Source: Edaphochlamys debaryana
Taxonomy: Eukaryota; Chlorophyta; Chlorophyceae; Chlamydomonadales
Direction of reading: 5' to 3'
NCBI GenBank assembly: GCA_016858145.1
Contig: JAEHOE010000167.1
Location: forward strand, 181,579 to 245,578
DNA: 64,000 bases
Part shown: one piece after another, positions 1 to 12,319 of the stretch
Numbering within the stretch: position 1 is the stretch's first letter
How the letters are laid out: the number at the start of each line of letters is the position of its first letter
Made by a program: the position numbers and the translations under genes
Notes under the pieces: generated by a model
What the model was told of the DNA's origin: nothing
Database searches by the model: none
The model's input: the letters and a program-made list of their open reading frames with translations, nothing else

Positions 1-3000
1 ACGGCGGTGCCGCCTGCGCGGCATGTCCTGTCGGGCCCCTGCCAGAGCGGCTGCTGTGACCACCCCCGCACCTGAAACACACCATACGGGCGCTCGCCGT
101 CGGTGATCTGTACGGCAGAATGCACACACAGCAGGAACAATCAATTACTTCTCGGCGCGTGTGCTTCGAGGCTTGCCAAGAACGGCTGGCAGGGGGCAGG
201 GCGCTGGACGCAGGGCGGGAGCTACTCGATGACCGGCGGCTTTGCGTCCCACAACCCCGGTCCCCACCTGGTTGCACAGCGTGTGGCCAACGAGGCGGAT
301 GTTCGAGAGTGTGATCTCTTGCTTCTGGGGCGGCAGGCAGGCCGTGCCCCAGAACAGGGGGTCGGTGGCGGGGGCGCCGTGCGCCCGGGCGCCGAAGCGG
401 AACGTGTACTGCGGGGAGGGGGGCAAGCAGACGCGTGAGGGGGAGGGGGTGTCAAGGTGGGGCCAGGGCGCGGCGGGAGGCTGGGAGCGTGTCACGGACG
501 AAGCGGGGAGTCGAGGGGGCACCCAACTGCCGTCCTTGGGGCGAATGACTACGCAGGCGTACGGCAAAGTGCATGGCCCTTCGTCGACGCCATCTCACCA
601 TGGAGTCGAAGTGGGTCTCGTACTCCAGGACCACGTCATTCCGTACCTCCACCTTGGGGGCGGGCGGGGGCGGCGACGCGACCGGCTCGCCTGTGTGGGC
701 CGACCGCAAGGGAGAGGAATTGAGATTTCGTCGATGCAGATGGGTGAGGGAGGCAGGCGCGTTTCATCAAACGACAGAGCGAATTTTGAAGGACTTCATC
801 AGGAGCCGCGCACGAGGAAGCACTGAAGGGTGTGGGGTCGGGGGAGGTGGCACGGAACTCTGCTGACGGAACTCACCAAAGCACGAGACGCGCACATCCG
901 ACCTGTGCCCGTTGTTCGCACACTCGGTGATGACCGCTTCCAGGTCTGCGTGGCCGAAGGAGGGGAGCGAGAGCGAGGAAGCACAGGTCAGGAGGAGCAC
1001 GGTGTCGCGCCCTAGATAGCTCCGGCTCGGCCCCTCATGCACGCAGACACCGAGCAGTCCATGTCACTGACTCTTGCTGCACGCGAGTCAGACACGGCCA
1101 CCGCCGACCACCGCGTATGACGCCGCATGCGACCGTTCAACTCCGTCTGAGACGAGAGGGCCCGACTCAGCTCATCAGACGAGTACACCAGTCTCACTGG
1201 TAGGCCCCTGCCCATGGATCAGCGTGAAGCAACGACTGGACCAATCGCATACCCACCCTCAGCGCTGTCGAAGTATCCCTGCAGCGGGCTCCAGTCGTCC
1301 TTGTATTTCTGCGGGGATCGATGGAGTATGGCGCCGGGGACAGGCCAGCTCAGCACACGCGGCGCGTTCAGAACCAAGGCAGTGCGTGGGCCCATGCAGG
1401 CCCTTCCCAGCGAGCGCACATCCCTTGCGCACAAAGGCAACATTGCACATGCATGTAGCTCGCAGCGCCCACCGCCCCGCACCCGCCCGCTCCCTCAGGC
1501 CCCCACCTCGAGCACCTCCGCTGCTTGCGTCGCGTTCAGCGTGAGCTGGCAGCCCAGGGAAGCAGTGACTGGGTTGATTGCGCAGGCCTTGGCCGCAATC
1601 AGGTGTACGGGAGTGGATTCCGAGGCCCACGGGGCGTAGCTGTACGACGCGGAGGCCCAACCGTACGGCAGGCCCGACTGGCGGCAAGCGTACTGTAGGG
1701 GATTGGGGGTAGGGTTGATGTCGATGGGAAGGGGCGGGCGGGGGTTTGGACAGGGGCCATGCAAGGAGACCGGTTGGGAGACAAGGGGTGGGGATGCTCG
1801 GTAGTAAGTGAGTGGCGGTGCGCATTCTGGGGTGGTGCCGGAGGCAGGAGGAGTTGAGGGACATGATCTCTAAGGAAACCTTGTTCCTATAACGCTGTAA
1901 CGCTTGTGCCAGCTCTCACCCCCTCTCTCTCATACTCTCGTGTTCACCTGCCGCCTCGACTCTGCCGCCTCGACCCGCCCAACCCTCCCACCACCCACCT
2001 CTGCCCACTCGTCGGGGATGCTATCGCCGACAGTTCCGTAGCACACCGTTCCCCACACGGGGACCCCCGTGGCGTCTGGCAGCAGCACCTCCAGGCGCCC
2101 ATCGGAGACCTGCCGCAGCGAAGGAGGTACCGGTAAGCGGGCTGAGAGTCGAGGAATCACCCCGGCGCAAATCCAGACGACAGGAGGCTTTGCCTCTCAC
2201 GCACGTGCTCACCGTCGTTGACTGGTCCTGGCCCCCAGCGACCGACTCGCGGCCCGGCCCGCACGTTCCCTTCGACCACGCCCTCGCATCTCGCTTGCTG
2301 GAGCAAGGCCCCGCAGGCCGGAGCGAGGAAGGCGCCCGCCCAGTGCCCCCACCTTTGTGCCGTCCTCGTTCTCGGTCATGCCGGTTGCCGGGTCCACAAT
2401 TCTGACAGCAGAACAAAGGGATGCCGCACACATTATCAATGACCTAGTCGCTGCGGTCACAAGGTCACTAACGGGTACTGTGTGCACCACATCAGCTGGT
2501 GCCCGGTACACACAGCAAAGCTGTACGTCTGACATGCCCTCAGCACGTCAGTACACCGCACCGCACGCACCTCATGGTGTAGTCGCTGAAACGCAGCGGC
2601 GGCGGCGGGGGCGGGGCGGGCGGCACCGACGGGTTGCGCCCCTTCCTGACGTCTGCACACACACGCACACGGGCATAGCAGCGACGGGTCAAGTTTACGA
2701 GCATGTCGCAAACTGGGCCTAAGGCCGCCTAACAGAGTCACAATTCGATGCTCCACTCCGCTTGCCGTGGTCCCCACTCTCTGCCGCTCTTTTGATGACG
2801 ATGGGCATGTACACGCCTCACACGGGCTACTGGTACCGCGCACCCAACCACCAACCGCCCATCACCCAACCACCCAACCACTCACTCCTGCACGTGATGG
2901 CGATGGGCATGTAGGACCGGCCGATGCCCACCAGCTGGGCGGCCACGGCGCAGTCCTCCACGGCCCGGTCCAGCACGGCCAGCTGGGGGGTACGGGCAGG

Positions 3001-5038
3001 GGGCATGGAGGGAGGGGAGGGGTTCGGGGCCGGGGGCGGGGGCAGTTGGGTGCAGCCTGCAGCGCGTTGGAAGGGGGGTAGCGCGGCGGCAAGGAACGTG
3101 GCGCATGCCTTGAAGGCGGGGCAATGCCGGGGCCCCAGGGTGAGCGACCGAGTGCACCCGCCTGACATGGTCAAAAGCTAGTCAACGTATACCCCTCCCG
3201 CACCTACCTCCAGGACCTCCATCGCCTGCGCCGCCGTCAGCGTGAGCTGGCAGCCGAGGGCCGTAATAGTAGCCCCGGATCCCCCCCAGTCCCCCCCCAG
3301 CCGTTGAACTCCCGCTGGTCTCACTCCGCCTCCCGCTTCCGCTTCTTGCCCGTCAGGGCCGCCGAGATCTTGGCCTTGTGCTCCGCTGTGTAAGGCTTCC
3401 GCTTAGCCCCCTGCCCTCCCTTAGCCCCTCGTCCTCTCTCCATCGCTTTCCTCAACCCTCCATCCCCTTCCTGCCCCTTCCGCTTCCCCTCCTTCCGCCC
3501 CCTCCCTCTCCCTCTTTGCTGGTCCCCCCTTCGTCCTGCCCCATCCAATGCCCGCCCCCCCCCGCCTCCCCAACCCACCTGGCTAACGCAATCGAACATG
3601 CTCTCGGCCGTCCGCGACTCGGCACACGCCGCCAACGAGTAGCGCTTGATCACGGCCTGCGTGTGGCGGGCAGAAGCACGTGACGGCGCGTGCGTAAGGC
3701 ACGTGCGCGTGCGACCTTCGTGAAGGTGATAGGGTCTGCAAGGGTGGCAGCAGCAGCATACCTTTGCGGGCAGCGCCTCGGCCAGCTTGTGCGTGCGCCA
3801 GGGGTAGCGGCGCGACTCGGGGTCGACGATGGCGGCGTTCTCGGAGGGCAGGCCCATCTGCAGGGCGGGCGGGTGGGACGGTGCGGGGGACAAGGATAAG
3901 AGATGTATCAGGGTCAGGACGTAGGCGAGCCAGCACGAACAGCGGTCCGGCTCACTCTGCGGGAGCCCTGCTCGACCTGCAGACCCCACGGAGAAACCCC
4001 CCGCGCCGCAAGAGCCGTAAGAGCCCAGCTCGTCGGCAGCAGCCCCATGCATCCCCCGAACCCACCTGGCGGCACGCTAGCACGGCCAGGTCAGCCCAGA
4101 ACTCCTCATCGTTGTACGTGCGGAAGGCGCCGGGGGAGATGCAGACCGAGCCCCAGGCCTGAGTGGCCTCGTCCCATATCTAGGGCATGGGGGCGGGAAG
4201 CACGTGCGGGGGGCGATAGGCGTACAGATAAGCCGGAGCGGGAGGAAACGGGGGAAAGGCACGGGACGTACGTACTAAACCGCAGCCCTACTATACGCAC
4301 CTGTAGGATTCCAGACGTGTTGCTGCGGCCGTCGGCGATGCGGATCGGCAGTTGCGTCGGCAAGGGTGGGCTGGGCGGGATTGCAGTGTTAGGGGACGGA
4401 CGAGGGGGCGGGGGCGAGGGCGAGGGGAAGGGAGGGCGAGGCGGCGGGGACGGGGGGAATGGGGGCGTGGTAGGGGAGGGAGGCGGAGGCGGCACAGGGG
4501 GCGGCGGCGGAGGAGGGGGGGGAGGAGGAGGAGGGGGCGGCGGAGGCGCCACGGGCGAAGGAGGTGGCGGAGGAGCTACGGGTTCTTCCGGACTGTCTGG
4601 CGGCCCGGAAAACGTTGGTGGCTCGTCTCCGGAGAACTGGAAAGGCTCGTCGAACTGGTGTGACGGGTGGGCGCGTGCGTGGGCACAACGAGTAAGTATG
4701 GCAAAAGGGGTACGAGAGGGGTTACAGGGCGGCTCTGGCGGGCTCTGCTGCTGACTCCGCAATAGGGGAGAGAGGGGTTAGGGTGGTCCGCGATGGGCGT
4801 GCCCAGCGTCACAACTGTTTGAAAGCTACAGCGATTGATGGGCCCGATCTACTGCTGGCCCGGCTTCGCGGGGTGCGCGCGGTTCGCCGGCGGGCGCATC
4901 GATCGGTAGCGTCCGTCGCGAGTGAGGCGCATGAGTACACGGACGCCTCACCGCTGCCATGCCTGAACCCAAAAGCGCTGCCAGGGCCAGAAGCACGAGG
5001 CTTCTCCGCAAGGGCGTGTCCATCGTGGCGAGGTGCAT
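1..5038 (-). CDS. SRCR-domain secreted protein A (multi-exon, 3' end beyond window)
   Basis: Large secreted or cell-surface protein built from scavenger-receptor cysteine-rich-like blocks; ligand unknown. Exons read by splice sites (descending): 4952-5038 (signal peptide, hydrophobic core LVLLALAALLGSG), 4301-4654 (long Pro-rich linker, then GRSNTSGILQ), 4066-4179 (WGSVC...LAVLACRQ), 3762-3857, 3579-3656, 2886-2982, 2571-2652, 2353-2401, 1999-2109 (SDGRLEVLL...VWGTVCYG), 1507-1692 (YACRQSGLP...LGCQLTL), 1257-1308, 877-1011, 599-690, 268-408, then a piece ending near 60-110. GRLEVLL/WGTVC/ACRQ.GLP are SRCR hallmarks. Paralogues at 32649-40278 and 42826-49384 confirm exon order. A patch at 3200-3420, carrying a NUMOD3-like module and a misplaced SRCR exon fragment, breaks that order. 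The last visible exon is shorter than in the paralogues. Exon edges are inferred from GT/AG and phase, without transcript support. Confidence 0.72.
3200..3420 (-). other. NUMOD3-like module plus stray SRCR exon fragment inside gene A
   Basis: Reading minus, 3323-3400 encodes one basic module (TAEHKAKISAALTGKKRKRE) followed by a stop. It resembles NUMOD3, a DNA-binding motif attached to homing nucleases. Directly downstream, 3210-3275 encodes GCQLTLTAAQAMEVLEV, the end of the second SRCR exon, which in the paralogues lies several exons further on. The same junction of C-rich run, module and SRCR exon end occurs in gene C at 46470-46720, so this looks like a copied patch with about 90 bases of the SRCR exon missing. 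Whether it is spliced into A mRNA is unknown. Confidence 0.6.
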
Positions 5039-8000
5039 GCGCAGTACTGTGCCGAGTAAGTGTTCGACTAAGCACAGTCCGAAAGACAAGTATGGTGACA
5101 ACTAATGTGGCAGCGGGGTGTTATAGAATCCTTCGATGGCGCGATTGGGGACGAATGCAACGTTATCAATAACAAGCGGGAATTGGCGTAATTCCCAGCG
5201 TCCCGTTAGCCCCCACGTAACAATCACACGTCTCAGGAGCAGTATGAAGAGGCTTGAGAGGGCCAGGGAGGTGTCGACGGGCATTGCATGATGCGCACTG
5301 CGGGAACTCACCAGACTCCTCAGCGAGTTTCTCAATCAATGAGATAGAGCGACAGGCTTCCCATGGTTGATCAAATTCACCTTGCTCGATCTGGACCGAA
5401 CTCGTCCCAACCGCGCTCGGCCTCAATCAGGCACTCGCAGACACGAGCTGGCTCTGCCCGCTGCTCCTGGAGCCAAGAACTTCCACTCGTACACGCTAGG
5501 GGACTTACAACGCGGCTCTGGGGCCCTCGCGTTGCGGCACAGCGGCGTGCCCGTGCGCAGCAGTGAGCAGGCGAGGGGCCGGGGGGGGAGCACAAATGGA
5601 GGGCCAACCCGGTAGTCCGCCGGGGGAAGACAGGATGGAGTGTCCCTGCTGCTGCTCGACCCCGTACTGCGGCCTTCGTGGCCCTGCGTGCGGAGGCTTC
5701 TCTGCTTGCGCACTGTTAGGCTGGCAGCAGCGGCCGCCCACAGTCCACCTTTGCAGGCCGTCGCGGCTGAGCACATACCCTGCACGCTCGCGGAGGGTTA
5801 CGTTGCTGCACACGTGTGCGGCCCAACCAGGAGCTCAGCCGCCCTCGATCCGACACGGTGGAGGCCCTTCTCTGCTGCAGGTTCCCTCCGCCTCTTAGCC
5901 AATCAGATGTCGAGGTCTGTTGCAGCCAACCGAAAGCCCCACCTCACAGCTATTGTGCACAATTGTGACTGGGGTAGACTGGTACCGGCATTGCTGCCCC
6001 TCGCGTCACCGCTTCCGTTCCCGAGGTGGTGTGCAGCACGTTCGTACCGCTGCGCTGGGGTGGTACCGCTGCCGCCTGCAGTGCGGGCCCAAGAAGCTCT
6101 GTTCCGCCTGCCCCACCGCCTGACAGTGGCCTTCTTACCCAGGTGGATGCTGCTCCGTCCTCCCCTTACTCGCAAGCGGACCCAAGATCCTGCACAGTCC
6201 TGCCTGGAAGCCACGGCCGTGTTGGCGACTGCCGTGAGAGGGCGGGGGAAGGGGAAAGATAGGCCGGGCCCGCCCTGCAGGGCACCGGGCGGAGTTCCCT
6301 TTCATGTAGGCCAGCCCTCTGCTCCCTACACTGTCCTCGGGAGTTACGATGCCTCCCTGTGCTTGTCGGAAGCTTATAGCTCCATGACTTGATCGCCTTG
6401 CGCGACCTGGACCGGAGCAGGGCCTCAACCGCCGTCAGGCATACCGCCGGCGGGTGCACGCGAAGGCACGTGCCGCACGCCCTCGCTGGGCCCCCCATCT
6501 CCTTATTGCTGCCAGAGATTCCACGCCTCTGCTCACGATATAGCGTTGCCGCCAAGGGCGGACTCCGATCATGTTGTAAATGGTCGATGGCGGCATACCA
6601 ATGCCCTGTGCATGCTTAGGCTGGGCAAGTGCCTTCACTACCCAAGGCTGCGCTGTGTTGCGGCTCTCGCGGCTGTGTCTGCAGACCGCAGCGCTTGAAT
6701 GGGGCGAAGTTACTCGGCTTCTGACTTGACGGAAGCTAAGTCCCAACCGCCATCTCAGGCCACCGCAAGCACTCACGCAATGCCCGCTGCCCCCGCCGCT
6801 GGCCTCCAGCAAGCCTGAGCCCGGTCCTAAGTCAAGAACTTCCGTTCGTACACGCAATGCGAACTGCATGGAGCCCGGCGCCTTTCGGGCCCTCGCGTTG
6901 CGGCCAATGGCGGCACCCTGGTGCACCTGAACGCAGCAGGCGAGACGGGGTGTGCCCCTGCTGCTCGACCCAGCACTTCGGCCCTAGCGGCTCTGCGCGC
7001 GGAGACGACTCTGCTTGCGCCAGGGGAGTTTGATTCCTCTGGCATGCGCGCGCCGCCGTGTCAGGCCGCCAGGGGCCGCCCTCTGCAGTCCAACGCCATG
7101 GCGCGTGCTCCTACTTCCTAGGCTAGGTACGATAGCGGCGTGCTCCGGCCCAGCGCTGCTCCGGCCTCGTTCGCAGGCGTTCCCCGAGGTGGCGTACACC
7201 TCCTAATGGCGAGCCTATTCGGGCTGCTATGGCGAGATTGTGCGCATCCTATGCCCTTGCACTTAGCATCCTCTCTCCTCACTTCACCATACGCAGCTGC
7301 ACACCAACGTTGGGCCGTCCTGGACTCCTGGTGGCCCGGTCCTCCCCGGTCCTCCCCGGTCCTCGGCGCACCTCATCCCCTGGCAGGCTCTGGGCGGCTC
7401 CGGCCCTACCACGAGTGCTCGCTCCGTGAGCTCCTCTATGCCCTCACGCCTTCCGTCTGAGCTGCGCACGGCCCACAGCCACCGCCCCTTTGGGCTGAGA
7501 CTGAGAGAGTGTGCCTCCAGCCGTCCTGGTGGTCCGCCGCGCCACGCACGCCTCCTACGGCCTACACGTGTACGCCTTGTCGAAAGGGTGTCGTTGGGTC
7601 ACGCACGCACACGCGCACCACGCCAAGCCCACGATGCTACAAGCATTTGTTACTACTCCCTACATAGTATCGTTGACAGCGGGACAGCTGATCGGCCCAG
7701 CGCGAACTCAACGCGGCCGCGCCAACTCGCGTCCGTAGCCCGAGGAGCGATGCGCCCATGAGTGACACAAGGTACCTTCACTGCACTGTTCAGCTAAGCG
7801 CAGGTCGGAGCAGGTAGAGGATGTTGTGGTGCCGACTCCGGCGTCACGTCGCTCAAGCCCAGACCGAGCGAGAGCGTTGTTGCTATGCAACCTCATGCAA
7901 ATCAGATTCGCACATAGAAGACTAGTTGCAACGCCCCCCAACGCCCCCCAACCATCACCCCCTCCACCTGCGGCCCCCACTTTAGCCATCTGCTCCCCTA

Positions 8001-8459
8001 CACGCACCCCATGCCCCAACTCGCAATGCGCCATACACAGCCGTACAGCATCGTACATGTCCGCTGCACAGAGGTTTTCGGGTCGAGCTTGTTGTGTGCA
8101 TACTACGTAAAACTCGCAGAACACTGACACTATAGTGATTCTCGCGGCGAGAACGCTAGCTCGACGCACGGGATTGGCGACAAGCACAGACCGGTCGGCC
8201 GGCTGCGCACCCTAGGTGCCCTTGCATGAGTTACCTTTGTGACAAGGAGCTGTAGCACTCAGATGGGCGTGACGGCGGTGTTGGCCACAATGCCGAGTCG
8301 TCTTGGCAGCTGAACTCGCGAGCTTAGCGCCGGTTAGAGCGGAGCGATGGTCTCAGGACACGAGGTAAGGCCGCATTTTGGCGCTCGTGGACCCCATCGG
8401 GCACAACGAGTGGTGGTCCCGAAGGCCAATGCCCCGCCACCCCCCCGCAACGCAGAACT
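5039..8459. other. Gene-poor interval with degenerate repeats
   Basis: No ORF here has recognisable domains or a consistent exon series. Two blocks, roughly 5380-5900 and 6790-7160, are diverged copies of each other: both contain 'caagaacttcc.ttcgtacacgc' followed by 'gccctcgcgttgcgg' and then 'ctgctgctcgacc'. A third weak copy begins near 6395. Near 7826-7920 lies a block that reappears inverted at about 35380-35470. The final 100-200 bases must hold the promoter of the sulfotransferase gene, but no clear element is visible. Confidence 0.4.
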
Positions 8460-11323
8460 ATGGCTCCTCCACATCCCTCCCGGGGCGTCCCCTCACACAT
8501 CCTGCCCCCATATCCGCCACCCCGTTGCTTCTGCTGGAGAGCCAGGCGCATCGCGCAGCTCCTCCTCATCGCGTGCCTACATGGCAGCACATTTGCGCTG
8601 GGCGCGACAGGAGGCCACAGCCCGACTCCCGTCGGCCTTCTGAACAGGGCCCTGGGCGGCCGTCTCGGCTCGCTCCCGCCCACGCGCGCATCCGCTCATT
8701 CGTCAAGCCCCACGCCCCCGCCACCTGAGGCCCAGCATTACCTTGACATGCTTCTCTCCGAGGCTGCCAGAAGCCCATCCATCCTCGACCCCGCCATCCC
8801 CCGCAATGCCACGGCCCCGCCCGTGCTCGCATCCATCGCCACGCACGCCACGGCCCTCGCCAAGGAGCCCAGCCCCGACGCAGCCGCTTTGCACGTTGCC
8901 AAGCTGCTGGAGGCTGTGTCCTCCCTGCCCCCCCACACCAGCTTGCCTGCGGTGCGGCGTATCATCGTGGCGGCTCTCGCACTCCGCTCATTTCGCCACC
9001 CGCCCCTCAGCGCGGCGGCGGAGGCGCTGGCGGTACAGTTGCTGCAGGGGCTGTACGTGGCGCACGTGATGTCGGCCCGGCACAAGGGCATTGTGGAGTT
9101 CATCCACGTGTCCAAGAGTGGCGGCACCAGCCTGTGCAAGCTTGCGCAGCGAAATGGTGGGTGGGAGCAGGCTCGGATGCATGGGCGAGGTGGAGGGAAG
9201 CTGGCGGCAGCTAAGCTTGGTCGGGGTGACCAGTCCGTGGACCCCTCTTCATGGGTTGGACCCCGCCTCTTGTCTGCCTGGCTCTCCGCCCTCCCAACAC
9301 CACACAGGCTGTGCATCCGACCGCACCCTGTTCCACAGCAACTGCCTCGCACCCGCCTTCGACGACGGACCGCGCTACCTCCACCTGAGCTACCACGCCA
9401 GCCTCCGGCCGCAGGGGGCGCACTCGGACTGCGACCAACTAGAGAGGGGCATGACTAAGCGGCGGACGGAGGCGTCCTGCGACCGGCGTCGGAGGGCACT
9501 GGTCAAGGCAGGGCGCCCGATCTACGCCAACGGTAGGGCGCGCAGATAGGAGCGGCAAGCGAGTTGGTTGGGTGGGCAGAAGGTGGGGGCAGCTGACGCG
9601 GTATTGAACGGGATGCCAAGGACAAGCCCTGTTCAATACTGCGTCAGGCGGCTTGGTTGCGGCATGCATGGGCGTGTGGAGCCACGGCAGGGCCTATCTA
9701 CCCCCTGGGCGCCAGCATCCCACCCGCCTCTACTCCCCCTACCTCACGGCCTCCAGAGTACACAGCGCTGGGTGGCGCCCAGGACCCCTCGCGCGCGCAC
9801 CACTGCGTCAACATGGTGACCCTGCTGCAGGTGGCTGGGGTGCCGTGGGGAGGCCGGCTGGTAGGGGAACACAACCCCTAGGAGTGGAGGGATTGTCTTA
9901 GGTTATGTGGCTGGGCATCAGTTCGTTGCTTGTGGCTGGGCATGGTGACTCTGCTACAGGTGAGGAGGCCGGCGGGCGGTTGGTGGAGTGGTTGGATGGC
10001 GTGACTGCGCGCACCATGCTGTGGCGTTGCGGCTGGGGCACCATCCATGCTGCGGCGTTGTGGCTGGGGCTGCGCTCGGGTGCTTCGGTGGGCACGCACG
10101 TGTCGCTTACACCCGGTGGACGCAAGGGCTGCCCCCGCCCCGTCACCCCGCTCTGCAAGCCATCTAGTAGCACGCATGCGGCCACCCCTGGCTTTCCTGG
10201 CCCCGCCGCGCTGGCGCCCCTCAGGTCCGGCACCCCCACACGCGGGTCCTCTCGCACATCCGACACGTGTGGGCCCGCTACTCGGCGGCGTGCGGGCAGG
10301 ACCGGGCGGTGTACCTGGCGGCAGCAGACGGCGCGGAGCACTGGGTGCGGCTCATGCCCGCTCCCACCAACAACTGTGGGTGGCAGCGTGGGCGTGAAGC
10401 AAGGGAGTGGTGCCTAACCCCAGGAGATCGGGCCAGGGGCTGCGTGAGTGCACCATTCACTTAGCCTCATCCACGTTCCCTCCAACCCTGTTGTCCCCCA
10501 ACACCGTCCTGGTCCCTGGCCCCTTCCCTGCCACCCACGTGGCCCCACGCACCCCGTTACCCTCCGCGCCCCGCAGACCTCATTCGCACCCTGCTGGGGG
10601 AGGCCGTGTACCACCTCCCCCCCGGTGCCGTCACGCGGGACCACCTGGGGCTGGCCCGGGTGCTGTTGGCGCAGCAGGTGGGGGGGGGGGGGGGGCTGGG
10701 GGCGGGCTGGCATGGCTTGCAGGGTAGGGCTTGCTGTGCGAGCTCCTGGTGTGGTGCCAGGCTTAGGGCTCGCCAGCGCAAGTCCTATCCACGGGGCCAT
10801 GCCCACCCTCTGGGCTCGCTCGCATCGCGCAAGCAGGCTGGTGCCCTATCGTGCCATGCGCCTTTCCGTACCGCACCGTACGTGACCGTGTGCTGCCTTC
10901 ATCCACAATGGCTGACAGGTGGACGTCCTCACGGTCCTGGAGGATGCGCAGCTCTCGTCCCATGCGCTGCGGTACGGCCTGGGCTGGCGGCACGTGGAGG
11001 AGCGGGCCAACACAGCCGCACCCAGCACGGGCGACCTCCAGCCCCGCTCCGGACTGGAGCTGCTCTGGGAGCTCAACGCCCTCGACGTGGAGCTGTACGG
11101 CTTCGCTGCCGTACTGGCGGCGGTTGATGCCGTCGTATACGACGTGGCGGGTGGCGTGGCCGGGCGGTTGGTCGACGGGCCCGACGCGGGACCGGGTTGG
11201 GCCGCGGGCGCGGCCGGGGTCGGCGCTCAGGCCCGGACCGGTGACCGCAGCGCTGGACAGCACGATTTAAGGATGTGTGGCCTTGCCTTTGGGCAGGCCG
11301 GAGGGCGGCGGCGGAGAGGATGA
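8460..11323 (+). CDS. Sulfotransferase-like protein, complete, six exons
   Basis: Predicted PAPS-dependent sulfotransferase, probably a Golgi type II membrane protein that sulfates glycans or protein. Exons 8460-9156, 9308-9532, 9691-9830, 10225-10375, 10577-10677 and 10919-11323 keep phase throughout and give 572 residues. A signal-anchor-like stretch (QLLLIACLHG) lies near residues 35-45. The 5'-PSB loop HVSKSGGTSL is at about 215-224 and the 3'-PB motif RHPHTRVLSH at about 356-365; both are hallmarks of the family. The C-terminal exon carries ELNALDVELYGFAAVL, similar in style to the final helix of these enzymes. The start is the first ATG ahead of the hydrophobic segment. Intron 2 holds a hairpin (9592-9648). 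A truncated copy of exons 3-6 lies at 30578-32040. The substrate cannot be told from sequence. Confidence 0.8.
9592..9648. repeat. Foldback hairpin in intron 2 of the sulfotransferase gene
   Basis: Arms 'ctgacgcggtattgaacggg' and 'ccctgttcaatactgcgtcag' are near-perfect reverse complements separated by about 15 bases. The hairpin is absent from the second gene copy because that region is missing there. Confidence 0.7.
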
Positions 11324-12319
11324 TGTGTCGTTCATGTGGTATAGACGGGGCGTAGACAGGAACGGTCTGTGGGGACAGTGGGTGGGGGGCAGGGCGCGAG
11401 GGCGCTGTGGACGCGAGGATGTTGGCTTGGCTGATCGGGTGTCAGCTGCCAGCTGCCTCAAGAGCTGCGAGATTGGGTTGAGCTCTGGAATGGCTTGGCA
11501 TTGTGGGCAGCGGGACATTCGTGGGTGCCCCATCGTGTGACTCACTGCCGCAAGTGCATATACTTCGTCACCCGCGGCGCTGTGGCAAATCCAGAAGTGC
11601 GCCCAGGCTGCGTGAAGCCCTGCGGGCTGCGAAGGTCCGCCCCCTCGCCATGTTTGCTGCTGTACATGCGCTGGCGTACGCTGACTCAAAGGGGACCGGA
11701 GGGGTTATTATAGACAACGGGGCGTAGTGCCGCGGTGTTGCCGGTGTTGACCGGAGGGGTGCGAGTTAATGCGACTGCGATCTCAACAGTGAGTTCGCGC
11801 CAGACCGCTCAGCGTCCCCAATCATCGCCATAGCATAAGTTCAACGAAACAGAGCTAACCATAGCTTGTGGCAGCACGGGCCGGGCATGAGGCGCAAGTT
11901 TGTGCTTTGCTCCATAACACGTTGGCCCCACACACGTTGAAATCGTCGAACCCCCCACACCGCCGACAGCTGCAACGCGCAAACCCGCTCCTGTCCGGGC
12001 CTTCCCCATGGCCAGACTTTAAGCCTCCCGCATCAACATGTTTGGGGCCGTGTCCTCCTCACACCCCAATCCTCTGGAGTCCGGATATGGCCGGGTTTGA
12101 TGACACCAAATGGCTGCAGGAATCTCTGGAAGCCGCAAACGGCTTTTGATCATACTTACGGCTAGCTGGCCGCTTACTGACAACTACTCCTCGGCAGTTA
12201 TCCAGCAAAGATATACATGCATCCCCAAGGCGCCTCCCCAGGGCTCTGCCTCAAGCCGCTTCCCCAAGCCCTAGCCTTCAGCCCTTCCTCGGGCGCCTCA
12301 TCGCAGGTTGGAGGCGAGT
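11324..12319. other. Intergenic space between convergent sulfotransferase and subtilase-like genes
   Basis: No coding signal is seen. It must contain both 3' UTRs. A stretch at about 11780-11960 ('accatagcttgtggca', then 'aggcgcaagtttgtgc') matches 35590-35750 in the same orientation, so a dispersed repeat is present. Confidence 0.4.

Noticed and set aside
4106..4762. Long poly-Pro frame as a stand-alone pherophorin-like or extensin gene
   Set aside because: It is one exon of the SRCR gene A: splice sites bound it at 4301 and 4654 and the same exon recurs in genes B and C.
9091..9549. 152-codon frame overlapping sulfotransferase exons 1-2
   Set aside because: Wrong frame; the splice-joined frame carries the 5'-PSB motif and stays in phase through six exons.
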